From assembly GCA_016841765.1 (NCBI GenBank), contig JAENYN010000008.1:38791-102790 (forward strand): a stretch of 64,000 bases of DNA, read 5' to 3'. The notes under the pieces were generated by a model. The model was not told the DNA's origin and made no database searches. It saw only the letters and a program-made list of their open reading frames with translations. Below are positions 9,318 to 18,128 of the stretch, one piece after another. Source of the DNA: Guptibacillus hwajinpoensis. Lineage in GTDB: Bacteria; Bacillota; Bacilli; Bacillales; Bacillaceae_O. The first letter of the stretch is position 1. Each line of letters begins with the position of its first letter. The translations under genes and the position numbers were made by a program.

Positions 9318-10643
9318 TTATTGATTCAAGAGTTCATTACCCTTCTTCTCGACTGTTTTGAGGACTTCATCAACAGACTTTTCTCCGGTAACGAGGTTAT
9401 TCAACTCAGCCTGATACACTTCTTCTTCAACTTTGACCCATGATTCAACAGGTGAGGAAATACTCGGATACTTCAAGCCTTCAATAAAGACAAGGAATTC
9501 AGGGTGTTCTTTGAAGTAGTCTGCATCCTTCAAATCTTTGCGCATCGGGACACGGAAAGGATAGTAGTTTCCGTCTTCTCCTTTTTCACCAAGCATGATC
9601 ATTTCCTGAGCATCCTTAGAGCCCAAGTAGCTGATCAGCTTGATCGCTGCATCTTTCTTAGCCCCTTCAAGTCCTTCAGGAATGGACAGCATGTACGGTC
9701 CCAGGTCTGAAGCGCGTCCTGCCGGTCCGGCTGGTGCAAGTGCCGCAGAAACTTCAAACGGCTTTCCGTTTTGCCAGATATCAGTAATTCCCCATGGACC
9801 CTGGAATTCCATCGCTGTCACTTCATTTCTGAAATCAGCCATGACTGCACCGCCGTCTTTTGTTGCGGTATCAGGTGGTGCAACTTCATTTACAAGCTTT
9901 TTGTAAAACGTAAGTGCTTCTTTTCCTTCTGGGGAATTAAGGGCGACTTTATATTCGTCCCCTTCCTTCTTGACGATGTCAGCTCCGCTCTGGTTGACAA
10001 ACATATTCACTAGCCATGTGATATCGTGGTGCTGCTTTCCGACAAGCCCGATTCCATATTGGTCGATTTTGCCGTCGCCATCCGTGTCTTTCGTCAGCTT
10101 CTTAGCTGTTTCATAAAGTTCCTCCCATGTTTCCGGAGGATTTTGGATACCGGCTTCTTCAAACATTGTTTTGTTATAAACAAGCTGAATCGTATGTCCA
10201 AGCCAAGGGAAACCGTACAGTTTTCCATCTACTTTCCCGAGATTGACCACTTCTTCGTAAAAGTTCTTAGTCTCGCCGCCAAGGTCGTCAGTCAAATCTG
10301 CAAAACCGCCTTCCGACCCGAGGCTGCGCACTTCCCGATACGGAACTTGCAATACTTCAGGTGCGTTGCCGCTAAGGATTTGGGTCAGGAGCTTCTGGCT
10401 GTTTTGAGAAGAACCAACCAACTCGACCTTAATGTTTTCGTTTTGCTTTTCAAATTCATCAACAATCTTTTGAATTGCCTGGCCGCGGCCCGAATCTGTA
10501 TCCCATACGATTTGCATGCGGAGATCAACAGGCTCGCCGTTTGACCCTTCATCAGAAGCTGAATTGTCTTTGCCACCACTGCAGCCTGCCAGGACAATTG
10601 AGAAAACCAACAAAGAAGCGAGTAAAACTTTTAGGCTTTTCAT
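9318..10643 (-). CDS. ABC sugar transporter solute-binding lipoprotein
   Basis: A 441-residue family 1 extracellular solute-binding protein. The start MKSLKVLLASLLVFSIVLAG is a lipoprotein signal peptide with lipobox VLAGC, so the mature protein begins at Cys and is anchored outside the membrane. The body shows GFPWLGHTIQLVYNK and WEELYETAKKLT, typical of MalE-like proteins that bind sugars. The ATG at 10643 follows AGGAGG; the longer upstream reading frame is not supported. It is the first gene of the importer unit, and a predicted LacI-type operator lies 34 bases upstream of its start codon. Confidence 0.93.
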   Translation of the reverse strand: MKSLKVLLASLLVFSIVLAGCSGGKDNSASDEGSNGEPVDLRMQIVWDTDSGRGQAIQKIVDEFEKQNENIKVELVGSSQNSQKLLTQILSGNAPEVLQVPYREVRSLGSEGGFADLTDDLGGETKNFYEEVVNLGKVDGKLYGFPWLGHTIQLVYNKTMFEEAGIQNPPETWEELYETAKKLTKDTDGDGKIDQYGIGLVGKQHHDITWLVNMFVNQSGADIVKKEGDEYKVALNSPEGKEALTFYKKLVNEVAPPDTATKDGGAVMADFRNEVTAMEFQGPWGITDIWQNGKPFEVSAALAPAGPAGRASDLGPYMLSIPEGLEGAKKDAAIKLISYLGSKDAQEMIMLGEKGEDGNYYPFRVPMRKDLKDADYFKEHPEFLVFIEGLKYPSISSPVESWVKVEEEVYQAELNNLVTGEKSVDEVLKTVEKKGNELLNQ

Positions 10644-10676
10644 ATTATTCCTCCTAAATAATAGTTTTTTAAAAAA

Positions 10677-10690
10677 TGCCATCGTTGGCA
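10677..10690. promoter_or_regulatory. Putative LacI-type operator A, upstream of binding protein gene
   Basis: The plus strand reads TGCCATCGTTGGCA, a near-palindrome. The same 14-base form recurs at 11759, 13199 and 13804 with only C/T and A/G changes at mirrored positions. It sits between the LacI-type gene and the binding protein gene. The assignment to the neighbouring repressor is inferred from location and symmetry. Confidence 0.7.
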
Positions 10691-10721
10691 AAATTTAACG
10701 GAATGGAAGCGCTTTTCTTTG

Positions 10722-11735
10722 TTATAAAGAAGCGCGCTTTATAAAACTCGGGGTGAGCAGTGTCCGCCTGGCTGCTCCGCTTTGGTTTTGCAGCTGTTCA
10801 AGCAAAATATTGAATGACACATCTCCAAATGCACTTTTTGGCTGGTCGATCGTTGACAGAGGCGGGTACATGAATTCCCCCATCTTGATATTATCAATGC
10901 CCAAAACCCCGATATCTATGCCGGGTTTTAAGCCTTTCTCATAGATAGCACGGTAAACGCCAAGCGCTCTTTCATCTCCTGAAATGAAGATTGCATCAAT
11001 CTCCTGATGATCAAGCAATTCTTGAGTTGCTTCATATGCCTTTTCCATTGACGATATTCCAAAAAGGACAGCATTCCCATCGCAATTGGCCTCATTGCAA
11101 AACTTCGCAAACCCGTCTGACCTCTCCTGGTTAACGACAAAGCTCTCATTGCCAAGCAAAAAAGCAAACCGCCTGTATCCAAATTCATAAAGGGTCTTTG
11201 CCCCGAGATAGCCGGCATATTCATTATCCAGATCGACATATGGGGTATCGTAATTGGAAATGTCTTTTCCGATTATGACAAATGGGACATTGTACTCTTT
11301 CAGATACTTGACGCGCTTGTCTTCAGGTTTGATGTCAAACATGATGGCCCCGTCACACAGGCCGTGTTTCACAAGATAAAATCCATCATTTTCATCTTCG
11401 GCAAAACTGTCAGCGGATGAAGAAGAAATCAATAGGCGGTACCCTTCTTTATGGGCCCTTGTCATCAATTGCTGGAGAATCTCGTTATGGAACGAACCCC
11501 AATACATCCCTTCATGACGGTCGATAAACACGACAATTTGATTCGTCTTTTTCCGTTTCAGGCTTCTGGCGACTGCGTTCACTTGAAAACCAAGCTCTTC
11601 GATTACTTTCTTGACCTTTTCCCTCGTCTCACGTTTCACATTTGGATCATCATTGATGACCCGAGATACGGTACGGACGGAAGTGCCGCTTTGGGCTGCT
11701 ACATCTTTGATTGTGGCTCGTTTTGACGTTTCCAT
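10722..11735 (-). CDS. LacI-family transcriptional regulator
   Basis: A 337-residue protein. Residues 7-50 form the LacI helix-turn-helix with ATIKDVAAQSGTSVRTVSRV, followed by the hinge helix region NAVARSLKRKKT and a periplasmic-binding-like effector domain. It presumably represses the importer, glycosyltransferase and itself by binding the TGCYATCGTTRGCA sites, and releases DNA when a sugar ligand binds. The ATG at 11735 is used because its protein begins METSKRATIKDV as in relatives; the ribosome site (GGTG) is weak, and an ATG at 11759 that overlaps operator B is an alternative. The E. coli ycj cluster also has a LacI regulator (YcjW). Confidence 0.9.
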   Translation of the reverse strand: METSKRATIKDVAAQSGTSVRTVSRVINDDPNVKRETREKVKKVIEELGFQVNAVARSLKRKKTNQIVVFIDRHEGMYWGSFHNEILQQLMTRAHKEGYRLLISSSSADSFAEDENDGFYLVKHGLCDGAIMFDIKPEDKRVKYLKEYNVPFVIIGKDISNYDTPYVDLDNEYAGYLGAKTLYEFGYRRFAFLLGNESFVVNQERSDGFAKFCNEANCDGNAVLFGISSMEKAYEATQELLDHQEIDAIFISGDERALGVYRAIYEKGLKPGIDIGVLGIDNIKMGEFMYPPLSTIDQPKSAFGDVSFNILLEQLQNQSGAARRTLLTPSFIKRASL

Positions 11736-11758
11736 TGCTTTCACCAACTTTACTATCA

Positions 11759-11772
11759 TGCTATCGTTAGCA
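11759..11772. promoter_or_regulatory. Putative LacI-type operator B, at start of regulator gene
   Basis: TGCTATCGTTAGCA is the second copy of the motif, placed 23 bases upstream of the regulator start codon. This position suggests self-repression, or control of transcription running in from the glycosyltransferase gene. Confidence 0.65.
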
Positions 11773-11780
11773 AAGAAGAA

Positions 11781-13151
11781 TTAACCTGTCTGCATCTCGA
11801 CTGTCCTGACCACTTTGCTTAAGTAACGGTCAAGTGCTTCGTAGGAGTAATATTTCTTTGCGACCTCAAAATTATGCGATGTTACTGTTTCATAGCGATT
11901 GCTGTCAGCCAAAACAGCTGCGGATCCGTCTGCAGCAGCCTCGACCTTTTTGTGATCAACTGTGACAAGCCCGTTTTCCAACACCTCATGTTCGCTGCCC
12001 AGAGAAGAAAAATAGAAGTTCTTGTCTTTAATATCGGTAACGAACACAGGGTACTCATAAACCATCATCGGCTTTCTGGCAAACACCCCTTCAAGAAGCT
12101 GATTGCCCCACCCCTCAAGAATGCTTGGATAGGTGATGAAATCTGCAAATACATAGGCATCCCAGAGAGAGTATACTTTTTTGCCGCCTGCTGTGTTGCG
12201 GGAATGATCTATATATTCATTTACAAACCTTAAATCAACTTCCATTTCTTCAGCCTTCTGTTGCAAGTGATTCATATATTCAGCGCTTGCTTCGGGCAAA
12301 CCGGCCAGAATGTAGACGATTTTGTCTTTTTCCGGATCAAACGGCTTCCCGTTGTACAGGCCGTTCCTTGCAAACTCGTTTGACAGCTTTTGCAGTTCGG
12401 CAACGAACTCGATTCCCAGTTCTATCGCTTTTCTTTCAGCAATCCGTGTTGCCTGCAAGACGAGGATATCATTGGCACCGACGCCCAATACGCTGCGAAA
12501 ATCCTTGTTGTACTCGTCTTCGTGCCAGCCGGTTGCCGAAAAATCGAAAACATTCGGCACTACAATTGCCTTAAGCTGGCGCCGTTCCCATAATTCCTGC
12601 TTTGCGATATGGTTGATGACAACATGCGTGACATTCGGCAAATCAGGAGGAAAATACTCAAGGAGCATTTCGTTCACAAACAGGCAGGTCGGATTGCTGT
12701 AACGTTCCCGCTCCCAGTAAAAATCATGGTGATGGGCCAAAAACCGGATGCCGGTTTTCTTCGCCGCCTCTGTGAATGCTATCCCTGCCGGCAGCCCCCA
12801 ACCAAGCGACCAGATGTTATTCGGCACTACTAAATCAATGTTTTCACTTCTGATGAATGAGATCAGCTTTTGTTCGATTTTTTCTGCAAAACTCAAAATA
12901 TCTTGCTTGAATGCCTGTTCTGATTCGTAATCTTCAAAGTTGTCATAAGCATTTTTTACAAACTTGTTATTCTGCGGGTGCTGATAATGAAGTTCTTCGA
13001 TTACATGTGTCGGGACATCCGTCGTTCCCTGGCTGCCTGCCAGGAACATGACCTCGTGCCCCATCCGCTCAAAACTGAGCTTCCATTTTTCCATTTCGAG
13101 AGAGACGCCATCAGTTTCTCCCACCCGGAAATGAGCTAGTGCGATTTTCAT
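11781..13151 (-). CDS. Family 4 glycosyltransferase, possibly acting on a glycerate glycoside
   Basis: A 456-residue GT-B type glycosyltransferase starting MKIALAHFRVGETDGVSLEM. The C-terminal donor-binding domain carries YPSILEGWGNQLLEG, the E-x7-E motif of retaining GT4 enzymes, and the middle has HHHDFYWERERYSNP. The ATG at 13151 follows GAGGTGA. It has its own promoter and operator and is followed by the LacI-type gene. Its place beside a GH13_18 phosphorylase suggests that it handles the same glycoside. A mannosylglucosylglycerate-type synthase is one possibility, but donor and acceptor cannot be read from the sequence. Confidence 0.8.
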   Translation of the reverse strand: MKIALAHFRVGETDGVSLEMEKWKLSFERMGHEVMFLAGSQGTTDVPTHVIEELHYQHPQNNKFVKNAYDNFEDYESEQAFKQDILSFAEKIEQKLISFIRSENIDLVVPNNIWSLGWGLPAGIAFTEAAKKTGIRFLAHHHDFYWERERYSNPTCLFVNEMLLEYFPPDLPNVTHVVINHIAKQELWERRQLKAIVVPNVFDFSATGWHEDEYNKDFRSVLGVGANDILVLQATRIAERKAIELGIEFVAELQKLSNEFARNGLYNGKPFDPEKDKIVYILAGLPEASAEYMNHLQQKAEEMEVDLRFVNEYIDHSRNTAGGKKVYSLWDAYVFADFITYPSILEGWGNQLLEGVFARKPMMVYEYPVFVTDIKDKNFYFSSLGSEHEVLENGLVTVDHKKVEAAADGSAAVLADSNRYETVTSHNFEVAKKYYSYEALDRYLSKVVRTVEMQTG

Positions 13152-13198
13152 TGTTGTTCACCTCTGTTGGCTGTCGATTACTGAAGAATTTTTCGTTT

Positions 13199-13212
13199 TG
13201 CCATCGTTGGCA
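13199..13212. promoter_or_regulatory. Putative LacI-type operator C, upstream of glycosyltransferase gene
   Basis: TGCCATCGTTGGCA is identical to operator A. It starts 17 bases downstream of the -10 element of the promoter at 13229-13257, a position that blocks early elongation when occupied. Confidence 0.75.
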
Positions 13213-13228
13213 TTTTTAATTCACTTTG

Positions 13229-13257
13229 ATTGTATGACAGAAAACGTTTTTTGTAAA
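13229..13257 (-). promoter_or_regulatory. Sigma-A promoter of the glycosyltransferase gene
   Basis: On the minus strand TTTACA (13252-13257) and TACAAT (13229-13234) are 17 bases apart. A short palindrome AAAACGTTTT lies in the spacer; it resembles a catabolite-responsive element only weakly. Confidence 0.75.
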
Positions 13258-13338
13258 GGCTTACATTACAAGTTTATTAAAAAGCTGTTCTCCAGGATGA
13301 CGACGGCTGTACAACTTTGCCGCAGCAGGCATCTTTCT

Positions 13339-15072
13339 CTAACCTCTAAGCCAAACAAATTGATATGGGCTGAGAGTCAGGCTAAGTTCGTCATTTTCAG
13401 CTTTAAACTCCTGGCCACTGTATAGGTCCTTAACTTTAGCATGATTATTTATCTGACCAATCTTTATTTTCACATTCACCTCTTCGTTGGCAGTGTTAAC
13501 AGCATAAATCAATTGTTCAGTTTCATCATGAGTGCGGACAAGTGAAAACACGCGGTCATCAATTTGAAGCACCCTCTGATCGGAATTCGGGTGGAAAGCT
13601 TTTTGAGAACGACGGATTTTAATCATGTTCTTAAATCCGCTGAAAACCTTGTGCCGCAAATGATCTCTCTCGTTTAATTCGGATTCCAGTATGGATAGGT
13701 TTAGTTTTTCCCTGTTTATCGAACGATAACGTCCTGTTTCTTTAACACCTTCCAAATCATTGCGGGAGCCCAGCAAACTATGGATGTAAATCCCTGGTAC
13801 GCCTGCCATCGTTAGCAAAATTGATTGGGCAGCTAGAAAACGTTTTACTTTCAAGTCGGTTGGATCTTCTGGGTGTGAAAGGGCATCAAGATAGTTGATA
13901 TTCAATTCGTATGGACTCTGGGTGCCGTCACCATTATCTTTCATGGATACAAACCCACCGTGCGCCTTCACTTTATCAGCCATATCCCCAACTTCTTCCG
14001 GACTCAAGATGCCTTCCACCGGCCGGACACCAATTCCATCATGGGATGCTAGGAAATTAAAAAACGTTGTGTTTTTAGTCGTCGGTTCAAGCGATGAAGC
14101 CCAGTCAGATAAATATCCTGCATTGCCAGTATGAAACGCATTCAATGTCAGTGGAGGGAGCGGAAATTGATAGACAAGGTGCGCTTCATTATGTCCGTTT
14201 CCAAAGTAACTGATGTTATCTTCGTGCGGAACATTCGTTTCCGTAATGATGATCGTTCCCGGTACTGCTGTTTCCAGAACAGTGCGCATCACCTGCACAA
14301 TTTTGTGAGTCTGTTCAAGATGGATGCAGGTTGTCCCCAGTTGCTTCCACAAAAAACCGATTGCATCTAAACGCAAGAAACGCGCCCCTTTTTGAACATA
14401 TACAAGCAAGATTTCGAGAATATTCAAAAACAATTCCGGGCTTTCATAATTCAAATCAATTTGATCTTCACTAAATGTCGTCCATATATATTTTTCTCCA
14501 TCGTGTGTTTCAAATCTGGTTAACAGCGGCAGAGCTCTCGGTCTTGTAACAGAACTGTAATCAGCGTTTGGATCCGCTTCCAAGAAATAGTCACGATATG
14601 GCCTTTCACCCTTCAAAAACTTCTGAAACCATTCGCTTTTTTGGGAGATATGATTAATGACGGCATCAAACATTAAATCAAAATCTTGAGAAAGACGCTT
14701 TATATCCTCCCAATTGCCAAGTTTTTCATTGACTGCCAGATAATCCGAAACCGAAAAGCCGTCGTCAGAAGTATAAGGGTAAAAGGGTAAAATATGGACT
14801 GCATTAATGACATTATCAACATTTTCCTTCAAAAACTCATCCAATGTTAATAATGGCGCTTTTTCAGCCTCCTGGATGGAGTCACCATAAGTGATCAGCA
14901 TGACATCCTTTTCATCAACCCACTTTTTTGCTGGCGGGTCGATTTCCGGCGAATATTTACTGATCAACTGTTCAATGCCCTGGAGGACTGTGTCCGCTTT
15001 GTCCTGGCCATATACAACCTGAAGGCGTTCTGAAATACTGTCTTTTGTTTCATTAGTCAGCACTTTTCCCAC
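13339..15072 (-). CDS. ggaP: GH13_18 glycoside phosphorylase, probable glucosylglycerate phosphorylase
   Basis: A 577-residue alpha-amylase-fold enzyme of the sucrose phosphorylase subfamily. The retaining catalytic triad is visible: nucleophile D236 in RFLRLDAIGF, acid/base E278 in IIITETNVPH and transition-state Asp D345 in FLASHDGIG. Long stretches such as TRPRALPLLT, SPYEL and LLGSRND match, as far as I recall it, E. coli YcjM, reported to be a glucosylglycerate phosphorylase that yields glucose-1-phosphate and glycerate. It is longer than the roughly 500-residue Bifidobacterium-type sucrose phosphorylases. Genes for glycerate kinase, GntP permeases and a CdaR regulator nearby fit glycerate as product. 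GTG at 15072 is used; its ribosome site is poor, and a GTG three codons on is an alternative. Confidence 0.85.
   Translation of the reverse strand: MGKVLTNETKDSISERLQVVYGQDKADTVLQGIEQLISKYSPEIDPPAKKWVDEKDVMLITYGDSIQEAEKAPLLTLDEFLKENVDNVINAVHILPFYPYTSDDGFSVSDYLAVNEKLGNWEDIKRLSQDFDLMFDAVINHISQKSEWFQKFLKGERPYRDYFLEADPNADYSSVTRPRALPLLTRFETHDGEKYIWTTFSEDQIDLNYESPELFLNILEILLVYVQKGARFLRLDAIGFLWKQLGTTCIHLEQTHKIVQVMRTVLETAVPGTIIITETNVPHEDNISYFGNGHNEAHLVYQFPLPPLTLNAFHTGNAGYLSDWASSLEPTTKNTTFFNFLASHDGIGVRPVEGILSPEEVGDMADKVKAHGGFVSMKDNGDGTQSPYELNINYLDALSHPEDPTDLKVKRFLAAQSILLTMAGVPGIYIHSLLGSRNDLEGVKETGRYRSINREKLNLSILESELNERDHLRHKVFSGFKNMIKIRRSQKAFHPNSDQRVLQIDDRVFSLVRTHDETEQLIYAVNTANEEVNVKIKIGQINNHAKVKDLYSGQEFKAENDELSLTLSPYQFVWLRG
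13804..13817. promoter_or_regulatory. Operator-like site D inside the phosphorylase gene
   Basis: TGCCATCGTTAGCA matches the other three sites but lies within codons for LLTMAGVP. It may be a working intragenic operator or a coincidence of coding sequence. Confidence 0.4.
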
Positions 15073-15217
15073 AACCTTTTTACGATATATTTTCTTTTAT
15101 CTTACAAAAGACATTGTACTGGTTTCTATGTTATTCATAACAAAATTCTCCCTTATTTTCACGCCTGATTTGTCCTTCAAACCAATTGCCCGGCAAGACA
15201 TAAGGTAAAGAAGTATC

Positions 15218-16432
15218 TTAAAAGCCCGATTTGTTTTTATCAATATCACTTAAAACCAGGGCTGTGTAAAGCCTGACAGCGTCCTGGAAAACCCGCGGGT
15301 CCAAACCTGTCATATCACGAATCTTTTTTAACCTGTACTGCAGCGTATTTTTGTGAATAAAAAGCTTTTCCGCAGCAGTAGTAACCGATTGGTTCGTTTC
15401 CAAAAACACACGGAGCGTTTCAAGCAATTGAGCCTTCGTTTGATCAGATGCGACCTCAGGTCCCAGCGTCCGGTCAATGAAGTCACTGCGGGTTTCTGGA
15501 GGCAATTCATCCATCAAGGACTCGATTCCAAGCTGATCATAGAATAAAATCCCCTCTCGGTCTGTGTCACTTACCGTAAACTTGACTGCACGCCTTGCTT
15601 CTTTATAAGATTTTCTCACATTTTGACCGTAGGTTCGGCCCACACCGAACGCCACTTTTAATCCATATTTCTGGGAGATAACTCTCGAAATGGCCCCAAG
15701 TGTGTACATTAATTGATTACGAAGTTCCTGATATGACTTTTTCGGGTCAATCGGCAACAGGAACGTATAAGAGGAACTGCCTGTCGGAATGACAAGGTTT
15801 TGGGGCATTCCGGCAAAATGCTGCATAATCGTTTGGTAGATTTGATGGCGCAAACGCTGAACTTCCAGTTCCCCTTTTACATCAGCCTGGTAACTTTTAA
15901 GCTTTTGATAAACGAATGAATTAAATTCGAGCAATTCCATAACGGCCGCGATACGCGGTATATGAACATTGATTCCCATAATCCATCCCCGGGAAGCAAA
16001 CAGCTTCTCGTCTTCTTGAGCACCCCTCAGCCATTCATCAATAAACGACTCCTTTGCCCGGTATTCAAGATCCATCTGCTCATCAAGATACGCTTCCTTC
16101 ACAAGGATTTCAGTCATCCGCTGGATAAGCTCGCCAAGCTGGCCGACTTCCTCCGCCGAACCGGTTATCCCAATAACGCCGATGATTTCATTATTCAAAG
16201 AAACAGGCAAGTTAACCCCTGGCCTCGCTCCTTCCTTTTTATCTTTTTCGGTGATGACTATTTCACGCCTTGTTTGCAGTGCTTCCCAGGCCCCTTCATG
16301 AAAATCGCCGATCCGTTCTTTATCAATGCTGGCAATGATACGGCCCGTCTTGTCCATGAAGTTGATATTCCGGTTTGTGATACGCTGTGTTTCTTCAACA
16401 ATCGATTGGGCCATGGCTGCAGAGATGTTCAT
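15218..16432 (-). CDS. cdaR: CdaR-type sugar diacid/glycerate-responsive regulator
   Basis: A 404-residue regulator. Residues 1 to about 135 form the putative sugar diacid recognition domain (NRNINFMDKTGRIIASIDKE). The C-terminus has the PucR/CdaR helix-turn-helix with TTAAEKLFIHKNTLQYRLKK. In E. coli CdaR activates glucarate, galactarate and glycerate genes. Here it lies 65 bases after a GntP permease gene in the same direction, so the two are likely co-transcribed. It may also control the permease and glycerate kinase genes at 4.7-7.2 kb; that is inferred. The ATG at 16432 is preceded by AGGAGG at 11 bases. Confidence 0.9.
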   Translation of the reverse strand: MNISAAMAQSIVEETQRITNRNINFMDKTGRIIASIDKERIGDFHEGAWEALQTRREIVITEKDKKEGARPGVNLPVSLNNEIIGVIGITGSAEEVGQLGELIQRMTEILVKEAYLDEQMDLEYRAKESFIDEWLRGAQEDEKLFASRGWIMGINVHIPRIAAVMELLEFNSFVYQKLKSYQADVKGELEVQRLRHQIYQTIMQHFAGMPQNLVIPTGSSSYTFLLPIDPKKSYQELRNQLMYTLGAISRVISQKYGLKVAFGVGRTYGQNVRKSYKEARRAVKFTVSDTDREGILFYDQLGIESLMDELPPETRSDFIDRTLGPEVASDQTKAQLLETLRVFLETNQSVTTAAEKLFIHKNTLQYRLKKIRDMTGLDPRVFQDAVRLYTALVLSDIDKNKSGF

Positions 16433-16497
16433 TCGTCAGGTATCCTCCTACTATTTTTGAATTGGCAAAAGCGCTTTGTCCAAGTAGCATGTTTTTT

Positions 16498-17766
16498 TCA
16501 TCCAAAAAATCCGAATACCCCATAAATCAGCATCGAAACAACCGCAAGCACGATTCCGACCAGCGATTCGTACGGAACCAGCCTGAGCCGCTCCTTTATA
16601 TCCATGTGGATACTTCCTGCAGATGCATGGAAGAAGCCGCCGTGCGGGAGGTGGTCGAAAACCGTTGCACCTGCATGTATCATTGCCGCCCCGGCAAGTG
16701 CCGATACGCCAAGCTCAAGCAAAGTCGTGCTGAACACGTTGCCGGCGACAACCGTTGCTGCAGCTGTAGATGCAGTCGCCAGCGACATGAAAGCACCTGA
16801 TACCGGAGCAAGAACATATGCCGGCAGCCCGGAAGCTGTCAGGCCATCTATGACAATGTCCTTTACTGCCGAGTTTCCGATCACACCGGCAAGCGCGCCG
16901 GTTCCTAAGAGCATGATTGCCACACCAGACATTTTTGCCAATCCTGATATCGCATACTCATTTACGTGCCTTGTTTTTCCCATCAGCACTGCTCCGATGA
17001 TGCCACCGGCAGGAAGTGCGATGAGCGGATCGATTGCGATTCCGAACAGCGGCCGGAGCGCCAGGAGAAAAATAGTGGCCAGCGGAGCAGCAATCGCTGC
17101 GGCAAACACCGGCTGCCCCTGGTTTTCTGCCGTTTTGACTTCATTAATTCCCACAAATCCCCCTTTGCCGGCAAGACGCCCGGCAATGAAGTAAGTGGCA
17201 GCAATTCCGAAGACAGCAGGAATAATGCCTGCTGCCATAACTGAAGTCAGCGGCACATCAAACGCATTCGCCGCCGCAATGGTGTTCGGGTTAGGCGAAA
17301 TTAAGTTCCCGGCTTTGCCGCCGCCCACCATCGCCACCAAAATCCCCGGCTTGGAAAGATTGGCACGATGAGCAATGGCAAGAGCGATCGGGGCAGTTGT
17401 AATGACAGCAACGGTAATGAATACACCTATTGCTGTCAAAATCATCGCCGCAAGGGCAAGGGCAAGCAATGCCCTCTTCTCACCGAGTCTCTTTACAATC
17501 GTTTCGGCGATCACCCCCGCAGCGCCTGATTCCAGCAACACACCGACAAGCACACCGGCAGTCAAAATCCGGATCACAGCCGGGATGATCCCCTTTGCTC
17601 CCTCCATCATAATCTCGACTGTTCCCGCAAGTCCGGCACCACCGATCAGACCGCCAAGCAGCGCCCCGGCAATCATCCCATAAGCAGGCGAAACCTTCTT
17701 CAAAATGAGCGCAATGGCAATAACCAGCCCGGCAAGCGCCCCCAGAGCAGACACCTCTATATCCAA
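16498..17766 (-). CDS. GntP-family permease, second paralogue
   Basis: A 422-residue protein closely similar along its whole length to the permease at 5898-7166, including GGGKAGNLISPNPNTIAAAN and HAGATVFDHLPHGGFFHASA. The start is TTG at 17766, which aligns with the ATG of the paralogue and has GGGGG 9 bases upstream; a nearby ATG is out of frame. The two paralogues flank the sugar importer and phosphorylase genes. They may differ in substrate (glycerate versus gluconate or a diacid) or in regulation. Confidence 0.9.
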   Translation of the reverse strand: MDIEVSALGALAGLVIAIALILKKVSPAYGMIAGALLGGLIGGAGLAGTVEIMMEGAKGIIPAVIRILTAGVLVGVLLESGAAGVIAETIVKRLGEKRALLALALAAMILTAIGVFITVAVITTAPIALAIAHRANLSKPGILVAMVGGGKAGNLISPNPNTIAAANAFDVPLTSVMAAGIIPAVFGIAATYFIAGRLAGKGGFVGINEVKTAENQGQPVFAAAIAAPLATIFLLALRPLFGIAIDPLIALPAGGIIGAVLMGKTRHVNEYAISGLAKMSGVAIMLLGTGALAGVIGNSAVKDIVIDGLTASGLPAYVLAPVSGAFMSLATASTAAATVVAGNVFSTTLLELGVSALAGAAMIHAGATVFDHLPHGGFFHASAGSIHMDIKERLRLVPYESLVGIVLAVVSMLIYGVFGFFG

Positions 17767-17848
17767 ATCATAATCCCCCTATGTAAACGACCTGTCATTT
17801 TCTACACTTGCTATTCTAACAGAATACGTGCAGCGGAGTGTGAAGGAA

Positions 17849-17879
17849 TTGCCTGGCAATTGCCGGGCAATTCCCAGGC
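17849..17879. repeat. Palindromic intergenic repeat, copy 4
   Basis: TTGCCTGGCAATTGCCGGGC followed by AATTCCCAGGC. The outer bases GCCTGG (17851-17856) and CCAGGC (17874-17879) pair. It lies upstream of the second GntP gene. Confidence 0.75.
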
Positions 17880-18128
17880 GATTTTTCGTGATTTCCCCAC
17901 AAAAAATAAAAATGGCCAGAAAGCTTAACTAGTTCGGTTTTGGAGTACAAAAATCGATTTCAAAGTAAGGTTCGCATCCTTGTAAAGGTTTTATGGGATT
18001 TTATGTTAAATCAACACAAGGAAAGCGAGCCACTCATCCCTGACTTTAAGAATTACAATGATTTGGAAAATTTATGGTAAAATAATAATAATAAGGATAG
18101 CGGAAATCTTGCTGATATGGGGGATAAC

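Noticed and set aside
10700..10715. Catabolite-responsive element (AAAAGCGCTTCC)
   Set aside because: Two of the conserved outer positions do not fit the cre consensus, so it was not called as a feature.
13339..15072. Plain sucrose phosphorylase
   Set aside because: The subfamily is the same, but the length and conserved blocks follow YcjM-type enzymes, and no sucrose or fructose genes lie nearby; glycerate genes do. It remains possible.
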